Shown here piece after piece: positions 37,733-45,333 of a DNA stretch of 64,000 bases. The stretch's first letter is position 1. Each line of letters opens with the position of its first letter. The DNA comes from Actinoplanes subtropicus (lineage in GTDB: Bacteria; Actinomycetota; Actinomycetes; Mycobacteriales; Micromonosporaceae), in the NCBI RefSeq assembly GCF_000721705.1, contig NZ_JOJL01000003.1, forward strand, positions 124,001 through 188,000. Direction: 5' to 3'. The position numbers and the translations under genes are program-made. The notes beneath the pieces are model-generated. The model was not told the origin of the DNA and made no database searches. It saw only the letters and a list, made by a program, of their open reading frames with translations.

Positions 37733-38860
37733 TCACTTCTCCGCGATCACGCCGGCGATCTTGCTGATCGGCTCGGCAAGCGCGTTGATCACGTCGGACA
37801 GGCCCTTCAGCTGCTCCTGCGTGAGCTGGTTCTGCAGCTTCCACCCGTCGCCGTCGCGGTACTTCGCGAGCTCGGAGTCGACGCTGGTGAACGCCGTGTC
37901 GATCTGCTTGACCAGCTCGGGCTTGCGCTGCTCGAGCGCCGGGCGCAGGGCCGCGACCGCCGCCTGCGAGCCGTCCACGTTGGCCGCGAAGTCCCACAGG
38001 TCGGTGTGCGAGTAGCGCTCCTCCTCCCCGGTGATCTTGCTGGTGGCGACCTCGTCGAGCAGCTCCTTGGCGCCGTTGGCCAGCTGCAGCGGGGTGAGCT
38101 TCTCGGTCTTGGCCTTGGCGACCAGGTCCTTGACGTCGGCCTGCAGTTGGTCGGCGATCGCGCCGTCCTTGCTCACGTCCTTGGTCACCCACAGGTCCTT
38201 CTCCAGCTTGTGGAAGCCGGTGAAGGGCAACTCGGCGGTGGCGTCGTCCTCACGGCCGTCGATCTTCGGGTCCAGGTCACCGAAGCTCTCGGCCACCGGC
38301 TCGATCCGCTCGTAGTAGGTGCGCGCCACCGGGTAGAGCTGCTTGGCCTTGGCCAGGTCGCCGGCCTTCACCGCGGACACGAAGTCGCCGGTCCTCTGCT
38401 CCAGGGCCTCGCTCTGCGAGACGACGTACGACGTGTAGCTCGTCACCGCCTGGGCCAGCGCCGCGTCCTGGGAGAGCGGCGCGGCCGAGCCGGCCACGGT
38501 CAGCGTGTTCCGGATGCCGTTGCCGACCATGCCCGGCTTGCACGCGGTCTGATAGGTGCCGGCCGGCAGTTCGACGCGCAGCTCGCGGGAGAGGCCCGGG
38601 GTGATGTTCTCGACCTCGCCCATCACCCGGTCGCCCTCGGCGTAGACGTAGAACTCGGTGACCTTGCTGCCCTTGTTGGCGATCGTGAAGACGTGGGTGC
38701 CGGCGTCGAGCTGGCTCCTGGCCACCTCGCACGCGGTGTCGGAAGCCTTTACGGTGATCGGGCCGGCCGAGCCGGCGGCGGTCGACTTGTCCGACTTGCT
38801 GCCGCAGGCGGCGACGGCGCTGATCGCGACCAGCGAAAGGATCAGAGGGGTACGGCGCAC
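37733..38860 (-). CDS. efeO: EfeO, iron-uptake lipoprotein (cupredoxin plus M75 domain)
   Basis: EfeO (375 residues) is a periplasmic iron-binding component. The signal peptide ends in the lipobox VAAC. A cupredoxin-like domain spans about 35-125 (GTHVFTIANKGSKVTEFYVY) and an M75/imelysin domain spans about 135-375, with the HxxE iron motif in FTGFHKLEKDLW. The GTG at 38860 has AGGAG five bases upstream. It lies nine bases after efeU. Confidence 0.94.
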   Translation of the reverse strand: MRRTPLILSLVAISAVAACGSKSDKSTAAGSAGPITVKASDTACEVARSQLDAGTHVFTIANKGSKVTEFYVYAEGDRVMGEVENITPGLSRELRVELPAGTYQTACKPGMVGNGIRNTLTVAGSAAPLSQDAALAQAVTSYTSYVVSQSEALEQRTGDFVSAVKAGDLAKAKQLYPVARTYYERIEPVAESFGDLDPKIDGREDDATAELPFTGFHKLEKDLWVTKDVSKDGAIADQLQADVKDLVAKAKTEKLTPLQLANGAKELLDEVATSKITGEEERYSHTDLWDFAANVDGSQAAVAALRPALEQRKPELVKQIDTAFTSVDSELAKYRDGDGWKLQNQLTQEQLKGLSDVINALAEPISKIAGVIAEK

Positions 38861-38868
38861 GAATTCTC

Positions 38869-39708
38869 CTAGACCTGCGGTGCGGGGGTGGGCGCCGGGG
38901 CGGGTTTGCGCGCCGGCCAGAGGAACAGAACGAGGACGGGCACGGCGTACAGCACCCAGGCGAGCACCTCGAGGACCGTCGGCTCGGCGGTGACGTTGAA
39001 CATGCCGGCGAGCAGGGTGGCGTACCAGGTGGACGGGTCGAGGACGCCGGCCGCGTGGTAGGCGATGTCGTTCACGCCGGGCAGCACGGTGGCCTCCTGG
39101 AGGGAGTGCACGCCGTACTTGAAGATGCCGGCGGCGACCAGGATCAGCAGCACGCCGGTCCACCTGAAGAACACGGTCAGGTTGATCCGGACCGCGGTCG
39201 CGTACATCAGGTAGCCGATCGCGACGGCGGTGAGGATGCCGCCGATCAGCGCGAACAGCGGGCCACCGTCGAGGTTGGCGCCCTGTACCGCGGCGTAGAA
39301 GATCAGCGAGGTCTCCAGGCCCTCGCGGACCACGGCGAGGAAGGCCATGAAGCCGACCGCGAGCGAGCCGACCGCCAGCGCGTCCTGCAGCTTGTTGCGC
39401 AGCTCGCCGGCGATGCCCCGGGCGGCCCGGCGCATCCAGAAGATCATCCAGGTGACGAAGCAGATCGCCGCGATCGAGGTGACCGCCTCGAAGAGCTCCT
39501 GCTGCCGGTAGTCCTGCAGCAGCGTCGTCTCGGTGTAGCTGAGCAGCCAGCCGAAGATCACGGAGACCGCCACCGCGGCGGCCACGCCGATCCAGACCAG
39601 CTTGAGCTTGTCCTTGCGTTCCGACTTGACCAGGAAGGCGATGAGGATGCTGACCACCAGGGTGGCCTCCAACCCCTCGCGCAATCCGATGAGGTAGGTG
39701 GCAAGCAT
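38869..39708 (-). CDS. efeU: EfeU/FTR1-family iron permease
   Basis: EfeU (279 residues) is the seven-helix iron permease of the EfeUOB system. Both essential REGLE motifs are intact: LREGLEATLVVS at residues 9-20 and VVREGLETSLIF near 125. It is the first gene of efeU-efeO-efeB. Two iron-box-like palindromes lie directly upstream, so expression should rise under iron limitation. Confidence 0.95.
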   Translation of the reverse strand: MLATYLIGLREGLEATLVVSILIAFLVKSERKDKLKLVWIGVAAAVAVSVIFGWLLSYTETTLLQDYRQQELFEAVTSIAAICFVTWMIFWMRRAARGIAGELRNKLQDALAVGSLAVGFMAFLAVVREGLETSLIFYAAVQGANLDGGPLFALIGGILTAVAIGYLMYATAVRINLTVFFRWTGVLLILVAAGIFKYGVHSLQEATVLPGVNDIAYHAAGVLDPSTWYATLLAGMFNVTAEPTVLEVLAWVLYAVPVLVLFLWPARKPAPAPTPAPQV

Positions 39709-39750
39709 GGCTCTCCGCTTCTCGACGCGCCGCTGTAGGCTAGGTCACTA

Positions 39751-39789
39751 TTAGCTAAGGCGACCCTAACTTAGGTCTGCCATACCTTA
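39751..39789 (-). promoter_or_regulatory. Two tandem IdeR/DtxR-like iron boxes upstream of efeU
   Basis: TTAGCTAAGGCGACCCTAA (39751-39769) matches the consensus TTAGGTTAGGCTAACCTAA at 15 of 19 positions. TTAGGTCTGCCATACCTTA (39771-39789) matches it at 13 of 19. They are centred 20 bases apart, two helical turns, and lie 43-81 bases before efeU. Confidence 0.75.
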
Positions 39790-39820
39790 GCAAGTCCCTC
39801 GACTTATCTGTAGGCAGCAA

Positions 39821-39854
39821 GAAGCGGGCGGCCCCGATGGGACCGCCCGCTTCC
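39821..39854 (-). terminator. Terminator hairpin after the DUF397 gene
   Basis: Arms GAAGCGGGCGG and CCGCCCGCTTC enclose about twelve bases. It follows the DUF397 stop (39869) on the minus strand and separates that unit from efeUOB. Confidence 0.7.
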
Positions 39855-39868
39855 TTCGGGTGAGAGCC

Positions 39869-40072
39869 TCAGGCCCCGGGGCGATCGAACTCCCCGGCCC
39901 GGATCCCGGCGATGAACCCCGACCACTCAGAGGTGGCGAAGGTGAGGACGGGACTGTTCGCGTCCTTCGAGTCGCGCACCAGCACGGCCGCCGTAACGTT
40001 CGCTACCTCGACGCAGTGGCCGGCTGCCGCGCTTCGAGTGCTCTTACGCCAGGTGAGATTGGCGTACCGCAT
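39869..40072 (-). CDS. DUF397 protein of a WhiJ-type pair
   Basis: This 67-residue protein starts MRYANLTWRKSTRSAAAGHCVEVA and continues VLVRDSKDANSPVLTFATSEWSGF, the standard DUF397 pattern. DUF397 proteins pair with XRE/DUF5753 regulators in WhiJ-like modules that affect development or antibiotic production in streptomycetes. Some such pairs behave like toxin and antitoxin. The ATG at 40072 follows AAGGGGA. It lies 39 bases after its XRE partner. Confidence 0.93.
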   Translation of the reverse strand: MRYANLTWRKSTRSAAAGHCVEVANVTAAVLVRDSKDANSPVLTFATSEWSGFIAGIRAGEFDRPGA

Positions 40073-40111
40073 GACTGTCCCCTTCCAGGATGGATGCGCC
40101 TCCATTTCAGC

Positions 40112-40972
40112 TCACCAGGCCGTCGCGGACCGGAGCGCTTCCTCCCTTTCAGCGATGACCGTTCGGCTGTCTTCTGCCGGCAAAGAGCGTTCCCGCAGGT
40201 CAGCGAGGGCGTCCCGGTAGATCTCCACCTCGACCTCGGTCACTCGGAAGAGACCGCCCATCAGTCCCTCGCAGTGCACGATCGGGTTACGTGTACCGGC
40301 CGGGAACTCGAGCACCAGGAACGACTCCCCCTGGCCGGCGTGCGCGCCCGCGGAGAACGGCAGGATCCGGAGCTCCACGCCCGGGCGGCGGCTGTCCTCG
40401 GCGAGTTTCGCCACCTGACGGCGCAGCACCTCGACGCCGCCCACCTCCCGGTAGAGCACCGCCTCATCCAGCACCATCAGCAGATACGGCGGCGGTTCCC
40501 GGGTGAGCACCGCCTGCCGGGCCATCCGCAGCGCGAGCCGGCGCTGGGCCACGGCCGGATCGCCCACGTCGGCGCCCGCCTCGATCACCGCGCGGGCGTA
40601 CTCGTCGGTCTGCAGCAGACCGGGGACGACCTGGCTCTCCCACTCACTGATGAAGGTGGCCTCGGCCTCGAGCGCGACGAACTCGTCATACGGATCGGGG
40701 ACCGACGACCGATACGGCGTCCACCAGGCCCGCGCCCGGCCGCGGCGGCCCAGGTCGTGCAGGCGGTCACGCTCCTCGGCGCCGACGCCGTAGGCCGCGA
40801 GGAGCCGCTCGAGATCTTCCTCGCTGATCGCGGTGTGCGCCGTCTCGATCCGGCTCAGCTTCGACTCGGACCAGCCGAGCGCCGCGGCGACCGCGGCCGC
40901 ACGCCGGCCACCGCGGAGCCGGCGCAACTCGACGCCCAGCTCGCGCCGCGCAGTGGAGGTCGGCCTCGCCAC
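40112..40972 (-). CDS. XRE-family regulator with DUF5753 domain (WhiJ-like)
   Basis: This protein of about 286 residues has an N-terminal XRE helix-turn-helix (RRELGVELRRLRGGRRAAAVAA, then LGWSESKLSRIETAH) and a C-terminal DUF5753 domain (ATFISEWESQVVPGLLQTDEYARAV, ending near EVEIYRDALADLRE). I chose GTG 40972 because AAGG lies eight bases upstream; GTG 40981 is the alternative. Direct repeats ACTTGCAC upstream are its probable autoregulatory site. Confidence 0.9.
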   Translation of the reverse strand: MARPTSTARRELGVELRRLRGGRRAAAVAAALGWSESKLSRIETAHTAISEEDLERLLAAYGVGAEERDRLHDLGRRGRARAWWTPYRSSVPDPYDEFVALEAEATFISEWESQVVPGLLQTDEYARAVIEAGADVGDPAVAQRRLALRMARQAVLTREPPPYLLMVLDEAVLYREVGGVEVLRRQVAKLAEDSRRPGVELRILPFSAGAHAGQGESFLVLEFPAGTRNPIVHCEGLMGGLFRVTEVEVEIYRDALADLRERSLPAEDSRTVIAEREEALRSATAW

Positions 40973-41009
40973 GCCAGACACCTTAACCGCGCGGCGGTGG
41001 CTCTCTGCA

Positions 41010-41037
41010 ACTTGCACCGCACAGTATGCACTTGCAC
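41010..41037. promoter_or_regulatory. Direct repeats ACTTGCAC upstream of the XRE regulator
   Basis: ACTTGCAC occurs at 41010-41017 and 41030-41037, exactly 20 bases apart (two helical turns). Between them, TACTGT on the minus strand (41021-41026) could be the -10 of the regulator gene. WhiJ-like regulators bind short operators near their own promoters. Confidence 0.5.
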
Positions 41038-41112
41038 GCACGTCAGGGCGCATGAGGAAATGAACCTGAGAGGCGGGGTCCCCGGTGGCGGCAACCACCG
41101 AACCCCGGGGAA

Positions 41113-41151
41113 ATCGAGCCCCCGTCCAGCGGGCGCGGACGGGGGCTCGAT
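41113..41151. repeat. Perfect 15-bp inverted repeat
   Basis: ATCGAGCCCCCGTCC and its exact complement enclose the nine bases AGCGGGCGC. It could be a bidirectional GC-rich terminator; no T-run follows on either strand. Confidence 0.8.
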
Positions 41152-41477
41152 GCCGCTCCTCGATGGCGGTAGCGATCGGCCTCGGATGGGCCGCCGGCAA
41201 CCGTCATGAAACTCACTTCAGGACTTTGCTCGAGCGAATTCAGCGGATACGGGATGACGGCCCGGCCACAACCGCAAGAGCGGGAACCCGGCGGGCCGCG
41301 CGAGCTGGGTGCCATGCCGGCGTCTGCCGCGACCGCCGGGCTGACCTGCCCACTTGCGCTCGCGGCCGTCCCCCGGCCGGCAATAGCGAACGGGACGACA
41401 GGCAAAGCCCGCCGCCCCGTTCATCCCCCCGGTTTGGTACCGCGCGCGTCCGTGGGACCCCCCGATCACCAATGACG

Positions 41478-41506
41478 CTGCGTGGTTATAGATTCACACT
41501 ACGCAG
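41478..41506. promoter_or_regulatory. Inverted repeat overlapping a TTGACA promoter
   Basis: Arms CTGCGTGGT and ACTACGCAG match at eight of nine positions around an AT-rich centre. A consensus -35 TTGACA (41514-41519, minus strand) lies eight bases outside it, so a bound protein would cover the -10 region. No target gene is clear to the left. Confidence 0.45.
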
Positions 41507-41750
41507 TCACCCTTGTCAAGCAAATCCGGAAATTTCGGTTTTTATTGTTCGGGCGCCCACACGGAGAGTGCCCCACCAAACCCATGCAGCTCAGCCCGGC
41601 GGTCGCGGCGCGGGCTGAAGTTGCACTCAGATCGCGGTGCACAGCGGGTCGGGTGGAATTGCGGTTGGGAACGGGCTCGCCTCGTACCGGCTACGGAAAA
41701 CGACCAGAGTGAGACGCGGCCCGGAGCGGAGGCAACTCGAAGGTCGCGAG

Positions 41751-42926
41751 TCAGACCGGGACCGCAGCCACGAACGCCACGCCCTGGCCGGCGAGCTTGA
41801 TTTTGCCGACGTCGGCGGGGGCGAAAGCCGCGTCGCCCCGGGCCAGCTCGATGGGGGTGCCGTCCACCGACTCGCCGGCGAAGAGGTCGCCTGATGTGGT
41901 GACGATGACGCGCGGGCCCTCGGCCGGGACTTCTGTCGGGGGACGGGTGCCGTCGAGTTCCAGGCGGTAGAGGGCGAAATCCGGGACGGGGACGGGCCAG
42001 GTCAGGACGCCGGGGGACAGCTCCGTCGGCTTGACGATGGGGTCGTCGAGGACCTCGAAGCGGAGGACCCTGAGCAGCTCGGGGACGTCGACGCGTTTCG
42101 GGGTCAGGCCGCCGCGCAGGACGTTGTCGCTGGCGGCCATCAGCTCTATGCCGGTGCCGCGGAGGTAGGCGTGCAGGTTGCCGGCGGGCATCCAGATGGC
42201 CTCGCCGGGCTGCAGGTGGACGTGGTTGAGCAGGAGCGCCACCAGCACGCCGGGGTCGCCGGGGTAGTAGCCGGCCAGGTGGATCGCCAGGGCGTGGGCC
42301 TCGTCGCCGGGGTGGGACTTCGCGGCGGTGACCACCGAGTCGATCAGGGGGGCGCGGTCGTCCTGCGGCCAGGAGAGCAGGGTCTCGACGGCGCCGCGCA
42401 GGTCGCCGGCGCGGAGGGACTTGACCACCGGGTCGAGCGCGGGGACGGCCAGTGCCTCGATGGTGTCGGCGGCGGCGGTGGGGGCGCGGAAGCCGCACAG
42501 GGCCTCGAACCGGGTCAGCGCGACCAGCATCTCGGGCTTGTGGTTGGCGTCGGTGTAGTTCCTGGGCAGGGTCGGGTCGGCCTGCTGGCGGGCGAAGGCC
42601 TGCTTCGCGTACTCGAGGTCGGGGTGGGCCTGCAGCGAGAGCGGGGCCTCGGCGGCCAGGACCTTCAGCAGGTACGGCAGGCGGGGGCCGAACTCGCCGA
42701 GCACCCGCTCGCCGAGCTGGGCCTGCGGGTTGCCGCCGATGAAGGACGCCAGGCTGACGTCGCCCGCGGGGCCGCCGACGACGGACGGGTCGTCGGGGTG
42801 GGCGCCGAGCCAGAGCTCCGCCTCGGGGGCCTCGGTGGGGGCCGGGCGGCCCTGCAGCTCGGCGAGCGCGGTGTGCGAGCCCCACGCGTAGGGACGGATG
42901 ACACCGGACAGTGGATACACGGTCAT
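41751..42926 (-). CDS. manA: Mannose-6-phosphate isomerase, class I
   Basis: ManA (391 residues) interconverts fructose-6-phosphate and mannose-6-phosphate, feeding GDP-mannose for glycolipids and glycoproteins. The type I zinc-site blocks are present: LSLQAHPDLEYAKQAF, NYTDANHKPEMLVAL and PAGNLHAYLRGTGIELMAAS. It opens MTVYPLSGVIRPYAWGS. It is the last gene of the manB-Trm112-SIS-CDF-manA series. A 17-bp tandem duplication directly precedes and includes its start region. Confidence 0.95.
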   Translation of the reverse strand: MTVYPLSGVIRPYAWGSHTALAELQGRPAPTEAPEAELWLGAHPDDPSVVGGPAGDVSLASFIGGNPQAQLGERVLGEFGPRLPYLLKVLAAEAPLSLQAHPDLEYAKQAFARQQADPTLPRNYTDANHKPEMLVALTRFEALCGFRAPTAAADTIEALAVPALDPVVKSLRAGDLRGAVETLLSWPQDDRAPLIDSVVTAAKSHPGDEAHALAIHLAGYYPGDPGVLVALLLNHVHLQPGEAIWMPAGNLHAYLRGTGIELMAASDNVLRGGLTPKRVDVPELLRVLRFEVLDDPIVKPTELSPGVLTWPVPVPDFALYRLELDGTRPPTEVPAEGPRVIVTTSGDLFAGESVDGTPIELARGDAAFAPADVGKIKLAGQGVAFVAAVPV

Positions 42927-42958
42927 CAGCTTTTACCCCGCATCAGCTTTTACCCCGC
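42925..42958. repeat. 17-bp tandem duplication at the CDF/manA junction
   Basis: ATCAGCTTTTACCCCGC occurs twice without a gap (42925-42941 and 42942-42958). The duplication copies the end of the transporter gene and the region before the manA start. It creates an extra ATG (42943-42941) and a five-codon frame, MRGKS, whose TGA overlaps the manA ATG. Confidence 0.95.
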
Positions 42959-43909
42959 CGCCGCCGAGGCGCCCTCGGTCACCGTCGGCGCCTTGCGCTC
43001 GCGATAGATGTCGGGCTCGATGTAGATCACCCGGGCGATCGGCACGGCCTCCCGGATGCGGAGCTCGGTCTCGTCGATGTGCTGGGCCAGGTCGTCGGCG
43101 CGCTCGGCGCGCGGCACCGCGATCTTGACGGCGACCAGCAGCTCTTCCGGGCCCAGGTGCAGCGTCTTCATGTGGATGATCCGCTCGATGCCGGCGCCGG
43201 CCAGGATCGCCTTTTCAATCTTGCGGACTTCCTCGGGGTTGGCGCCCTCGCCGATCAGCAGGCTCTTCGTCTCGATCGCCAGGATCACCGCGATCGCCAC
43301 CAGCAGCACGCCGATCGCGGCGGTGCCGACGCCGTCCCACACGCCGTCGCCGGTGATCAGGGTGAGCGCCACGCCGAACAGGGCGAGCACCAGGCCGATC
43401 AGGGCGCCGGTGTCCTCGAGCAGCACGACCGGGAGCTCCGGCGCCTTGGCCCGGCGCACGAAGTTGACCCAGGTGACCTTGCCGCGGGTGTGGTTGGACT
43501 CCTTGATCGCGGTCAGGAACGAATAGCCCTCGAGCGCGATCGCGATGACCAGCACCACCACCGGGACCCACTTCCAGGAGTGGATCGGCTCGGGGTGCTG
43601 GATCTTGTGGTACGCCTCGTAGAGCGCGAACAGCCCGCCGACGCTGAACAGCACGATCGACACGATGAACGCGTAGACGTAGCGCTCGCGGCCGTAGCCG
43701 AACGGGTGCTCGGGGGTCGCCTGCCGCCGCGAGCGCCGGCCGCCGAGCAGCAGGAGCAGCTGGTTGCCCGAGTCGGCCACCGAGTGGATCGCCTCGGCCA
43801 GCATCGACGACGAGCCGGTCAGGCCCCAGGCGACGAACTTGGTGACCGCGATGCCGAGGTTGGCCGAGAGCGCGGCGATGATCGCGCGGGTGCCGCCCTC
43901 CGCGCTCAC
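42950..43909 (-). CDS. Cation diffusion facilitator family transporter
   Basis: This 319-residue CDF transporter exports divalent metals such as zinc, cobalt or manganese in exchange for protons. It has six membrane helices, with metal-site residues in SSMLAEAIHSVADSGNQLLL (helix 2) and ELPVVLLEDTGALIG (helix 5), plus a C-terminal cytoplasmic domain (about 230-310). The GTG at 43909 overlaps the SIS gene stop (GTGA). The metal is not certain. Its place inside a mannose cluster may reflect the Mn/Zn needs of ManA and ManB, but that is speculation. Confidence 0.9.
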   Translation of the reverse strand: MSAEGGTRAIIAALSANLGIAVTKFVAWGLTGSSSMLAEAIHSVADSGNQLLLLLGGRRSRRQATPEHPFGYGRERYVYAFIVSIVLFSVGGLFALYEAYHKIQHPEPIHSWKWVPVVVLVIAIALEGYSFLTAIKESNHTRGKVTWVNFVRRAKAPELPVVLLEDTGALIGLVLALFGVALTLITGDGVWDGVGTAAIGVLLVAIAVILAIETKSLLIGEGANPEEVRKIEKAILAGAGIERIIHMKTLHLGPEELLVAVKIAVPRAERADDLAQHIDETELRIREAVPIARVIYIEPDIYRERKAPTVTEGASAAAG

Positions 43910-45111
43910 TGAATCCCCTCCGGCATCGGGTTGGACAGCTCTTTCATCTCGCTGATCGCCGGCACGGCCATCGGGTCCAGCCCGTGCGCCAGCGCCAGGT
44001 AGAGCGACGCGAAGTCGGGCACCGCGGTGAGCGAGGCGAGCCGCTCGACCGCCGAGCCGCCCTCGGCGGTGAGCACGTCGCAGCGGACGCCCCGGCGCTC
44101 GGCGAGGGTCTGCACCGCGTCGGCGCGACGCTCCTCGACGGCGACCGGCTCGTCGGCGTCCTCCTCGGGGTTGAGCCCGCCGTCCCGGAGAAGCACGAGG
44201 CGCAGCCGGGTGCCGGCGTCGCCCTCCTCGTCGTCGGGGTCGGCGAAGATGTCGCGGGAGAACTCGGCCAGCCCGCCGAAGACGCCGTCGAGCAGGCCCA
44301 CCCGGCCGCGGCCGGCCTCGCCGAGGGCGCCGGCCATCACCGGGTAGCGCGCGTTCGCGGCGAGCGTGTCGGCGAAGCGGCGGGCCGCGACGGTGGCCAG
44401 CGGGGACGAGCCCCAGACGATCGGGATCGAGCCGGCCAGGCCGAGCGCGAGCGACTTGGCCGGGTTGACGAACGAGTCGGCGCCGGGGCGGCAACGCTCG
44501 GCGTCGGCGTCCAGCCGGGTCGCGGTCTCGGCCAGGTCGGCCTCGTTGACCTTGACGAGCCCGATCGCGCGGGCGGCGAGCAGCACCGGCACGGCCAGGC
44601 CCCAGAGGCTGGCCCGGGCCGGCGCGCGGCGCGGCACCGGGATGAACGGCGAGCGGGCCCGCTCGGCCATCGCCTGCAACTCGGTGTCGGGGTTGCCGAT
44701 CGCCACCAGGCGGGCGCCGCGGCGGACCGCGGCCTCGGCGGCGGCCAGCGCCTCGGGGCTGCGGCCGGAGGCGGAGACGGCGAAGACCACGTCGGCGGCG
44801 CCGACCCAGCCGGGGATGCCGGCGCTGCGGTGCCCGATGATCGGCACCGGGCAGCGGTGGCCGGCCACGGTGGCCAGGATGTTGCCGGTCAGGCCGGCGG
44901 TGCCGATGCCGGCGACGACGACCGCCCGGGGGCGGCCCTCGTCGGCCAGCAGGCTCAGGTCGGCCTCGGCGGCCAGCGCGGCCGATTCCCGGACCTGGGC
45001 GCCGGCCGACGCGGTGGCGCGCAGCATGCCGCCCGGGTCGTTGGCCAGCATCGACTTCTCGTCGTCGAGCAGCGACTCGTTCGCGACGCGGTGCCCGTTG
45101 ACCTCCGCCAT
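43906..45111 (-). CDS. SIS-domain sugar isomerase-like protein (Rv3256c family)
   Basis: This 401-residue protein carries a double SIS (sugar isomerase) fold. The phosphosugar-binding part is GWVGAADVVFAVSASGRSPE, and a second half contains SIPIVWGSSPLATVAARRFADTLA. It resembles the bifunctional phosphoglucose/phosphomannose isomerase group and the uncharacterised Rv3256c, which sits between manA and manB in mycobacteria as here. The ATG overlaps the Trm112-like stop (TGATG). Catalysis is not established for the actinobacterial members. Confidence 0.85.
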   Translation of the reverse strand: MAEVNGHRVANESLLDDEKSMLANDPGGMLRATASAGAQVRESAALAAEADLSLLADEGRPRAVVVAGIGTAGLTGNILATVAGHRCPVPIIGHRSAGIPGWVGAADVVFAVSASGRSPEALAAAEAAVRRGARLVAIGNPDTELQAMAERARSPFIPVPRRAPARASLWGLAVPVLLAARAIGLVKVNEADLAETATRLDADAERCRPGADSFVNPAKSLALGLAGSIPIVWGSSPLATVAARRFADTLAANARYPVMAGALGEAGRGRVGLLDGVFGGLAEFSRDIFADPDDEEGDAGTRLRLVLLRDGGLNPEEDADEPVAVEERRADAVQTLAERRGVRCDVLTAEGGSAVERLASLTAVPDFASLYLALAHGLDPMAVPAISEMKELSNPMPEGIQ

Positions 45112-45290
45112 CAGTTACCCCCCGCCGGACGGGCCTCATCCAGCAGCAGGATCGGGATGTCGTCGCGGATCTCGAAGATCCGTCCGCACTCCGTGCAGGT
45201 CAGCGTCTGCGCGTCGCGGTCGTAGGTCAGCGGCGCGTGATGCTTGTCCGGGCAGGCCAGGATGTCCAGCAACTGCGGATCGAGGGCCAC
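45111..45290 (-). CDS. Trm112-like small zinc-ribbon protein (UPF0434)
   Basis: This 59-residue protein starts with GTG at 45290 and reads VALDPQLLDILACPDKHHAPL, then TLTCTECGRIFEIRDDIPILLLDEA, the Trm112/YcaR pattern. Cysteines C13, C32 and C35 are present, but the fourth canonical position is lysine (CPDK instead of CPxC). Its stop overlaps the SIS-protein start, and manB lies 43 bases upstream. Such proteins act as small partners of methyltransferases or other enzymes; the partner here is unknown. Confidence 0.9.
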   Translation of the reverse strand: MALDPQLLDILACPDKHHAPLTYDRDAQTLTCTECGRIFEIRDDIPILLLDEARPAGGN

Positions 45291-45333
45291 CGAACGACTC
45301 CTTACGGTGTTGCGGACTGATAGCCCTTTGATC

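Larger units (their letters stand above)
41038..41750. other. Gene-poor stretch with regulatory-looking structure
   Basis: About 700 bases lie between the XRE regulator and manA with no gene I can support. They contain a perfect 15-bp inverted repeat (41113-41151), an AT-rich segment, a TTGACA box on the minus strand (41514-41519) and a second inverted repeat (41478-41506). A frame of 68 codons at 41218-41424 (minus, MNGAAGFACRPVRYCRPG) would be read from that promoter but resembles no family I know. Confidence 0.55.

Noticed and set aside
41218..41424. Small minus-strand gene of 68 codons (MNGAAGFACRPVRY...)
   Set aside because: A promoter-like box lies upstream, but the ribosome site directly abuts the ATG and no family is recognisable; kept only as a possibility within the gap entry.
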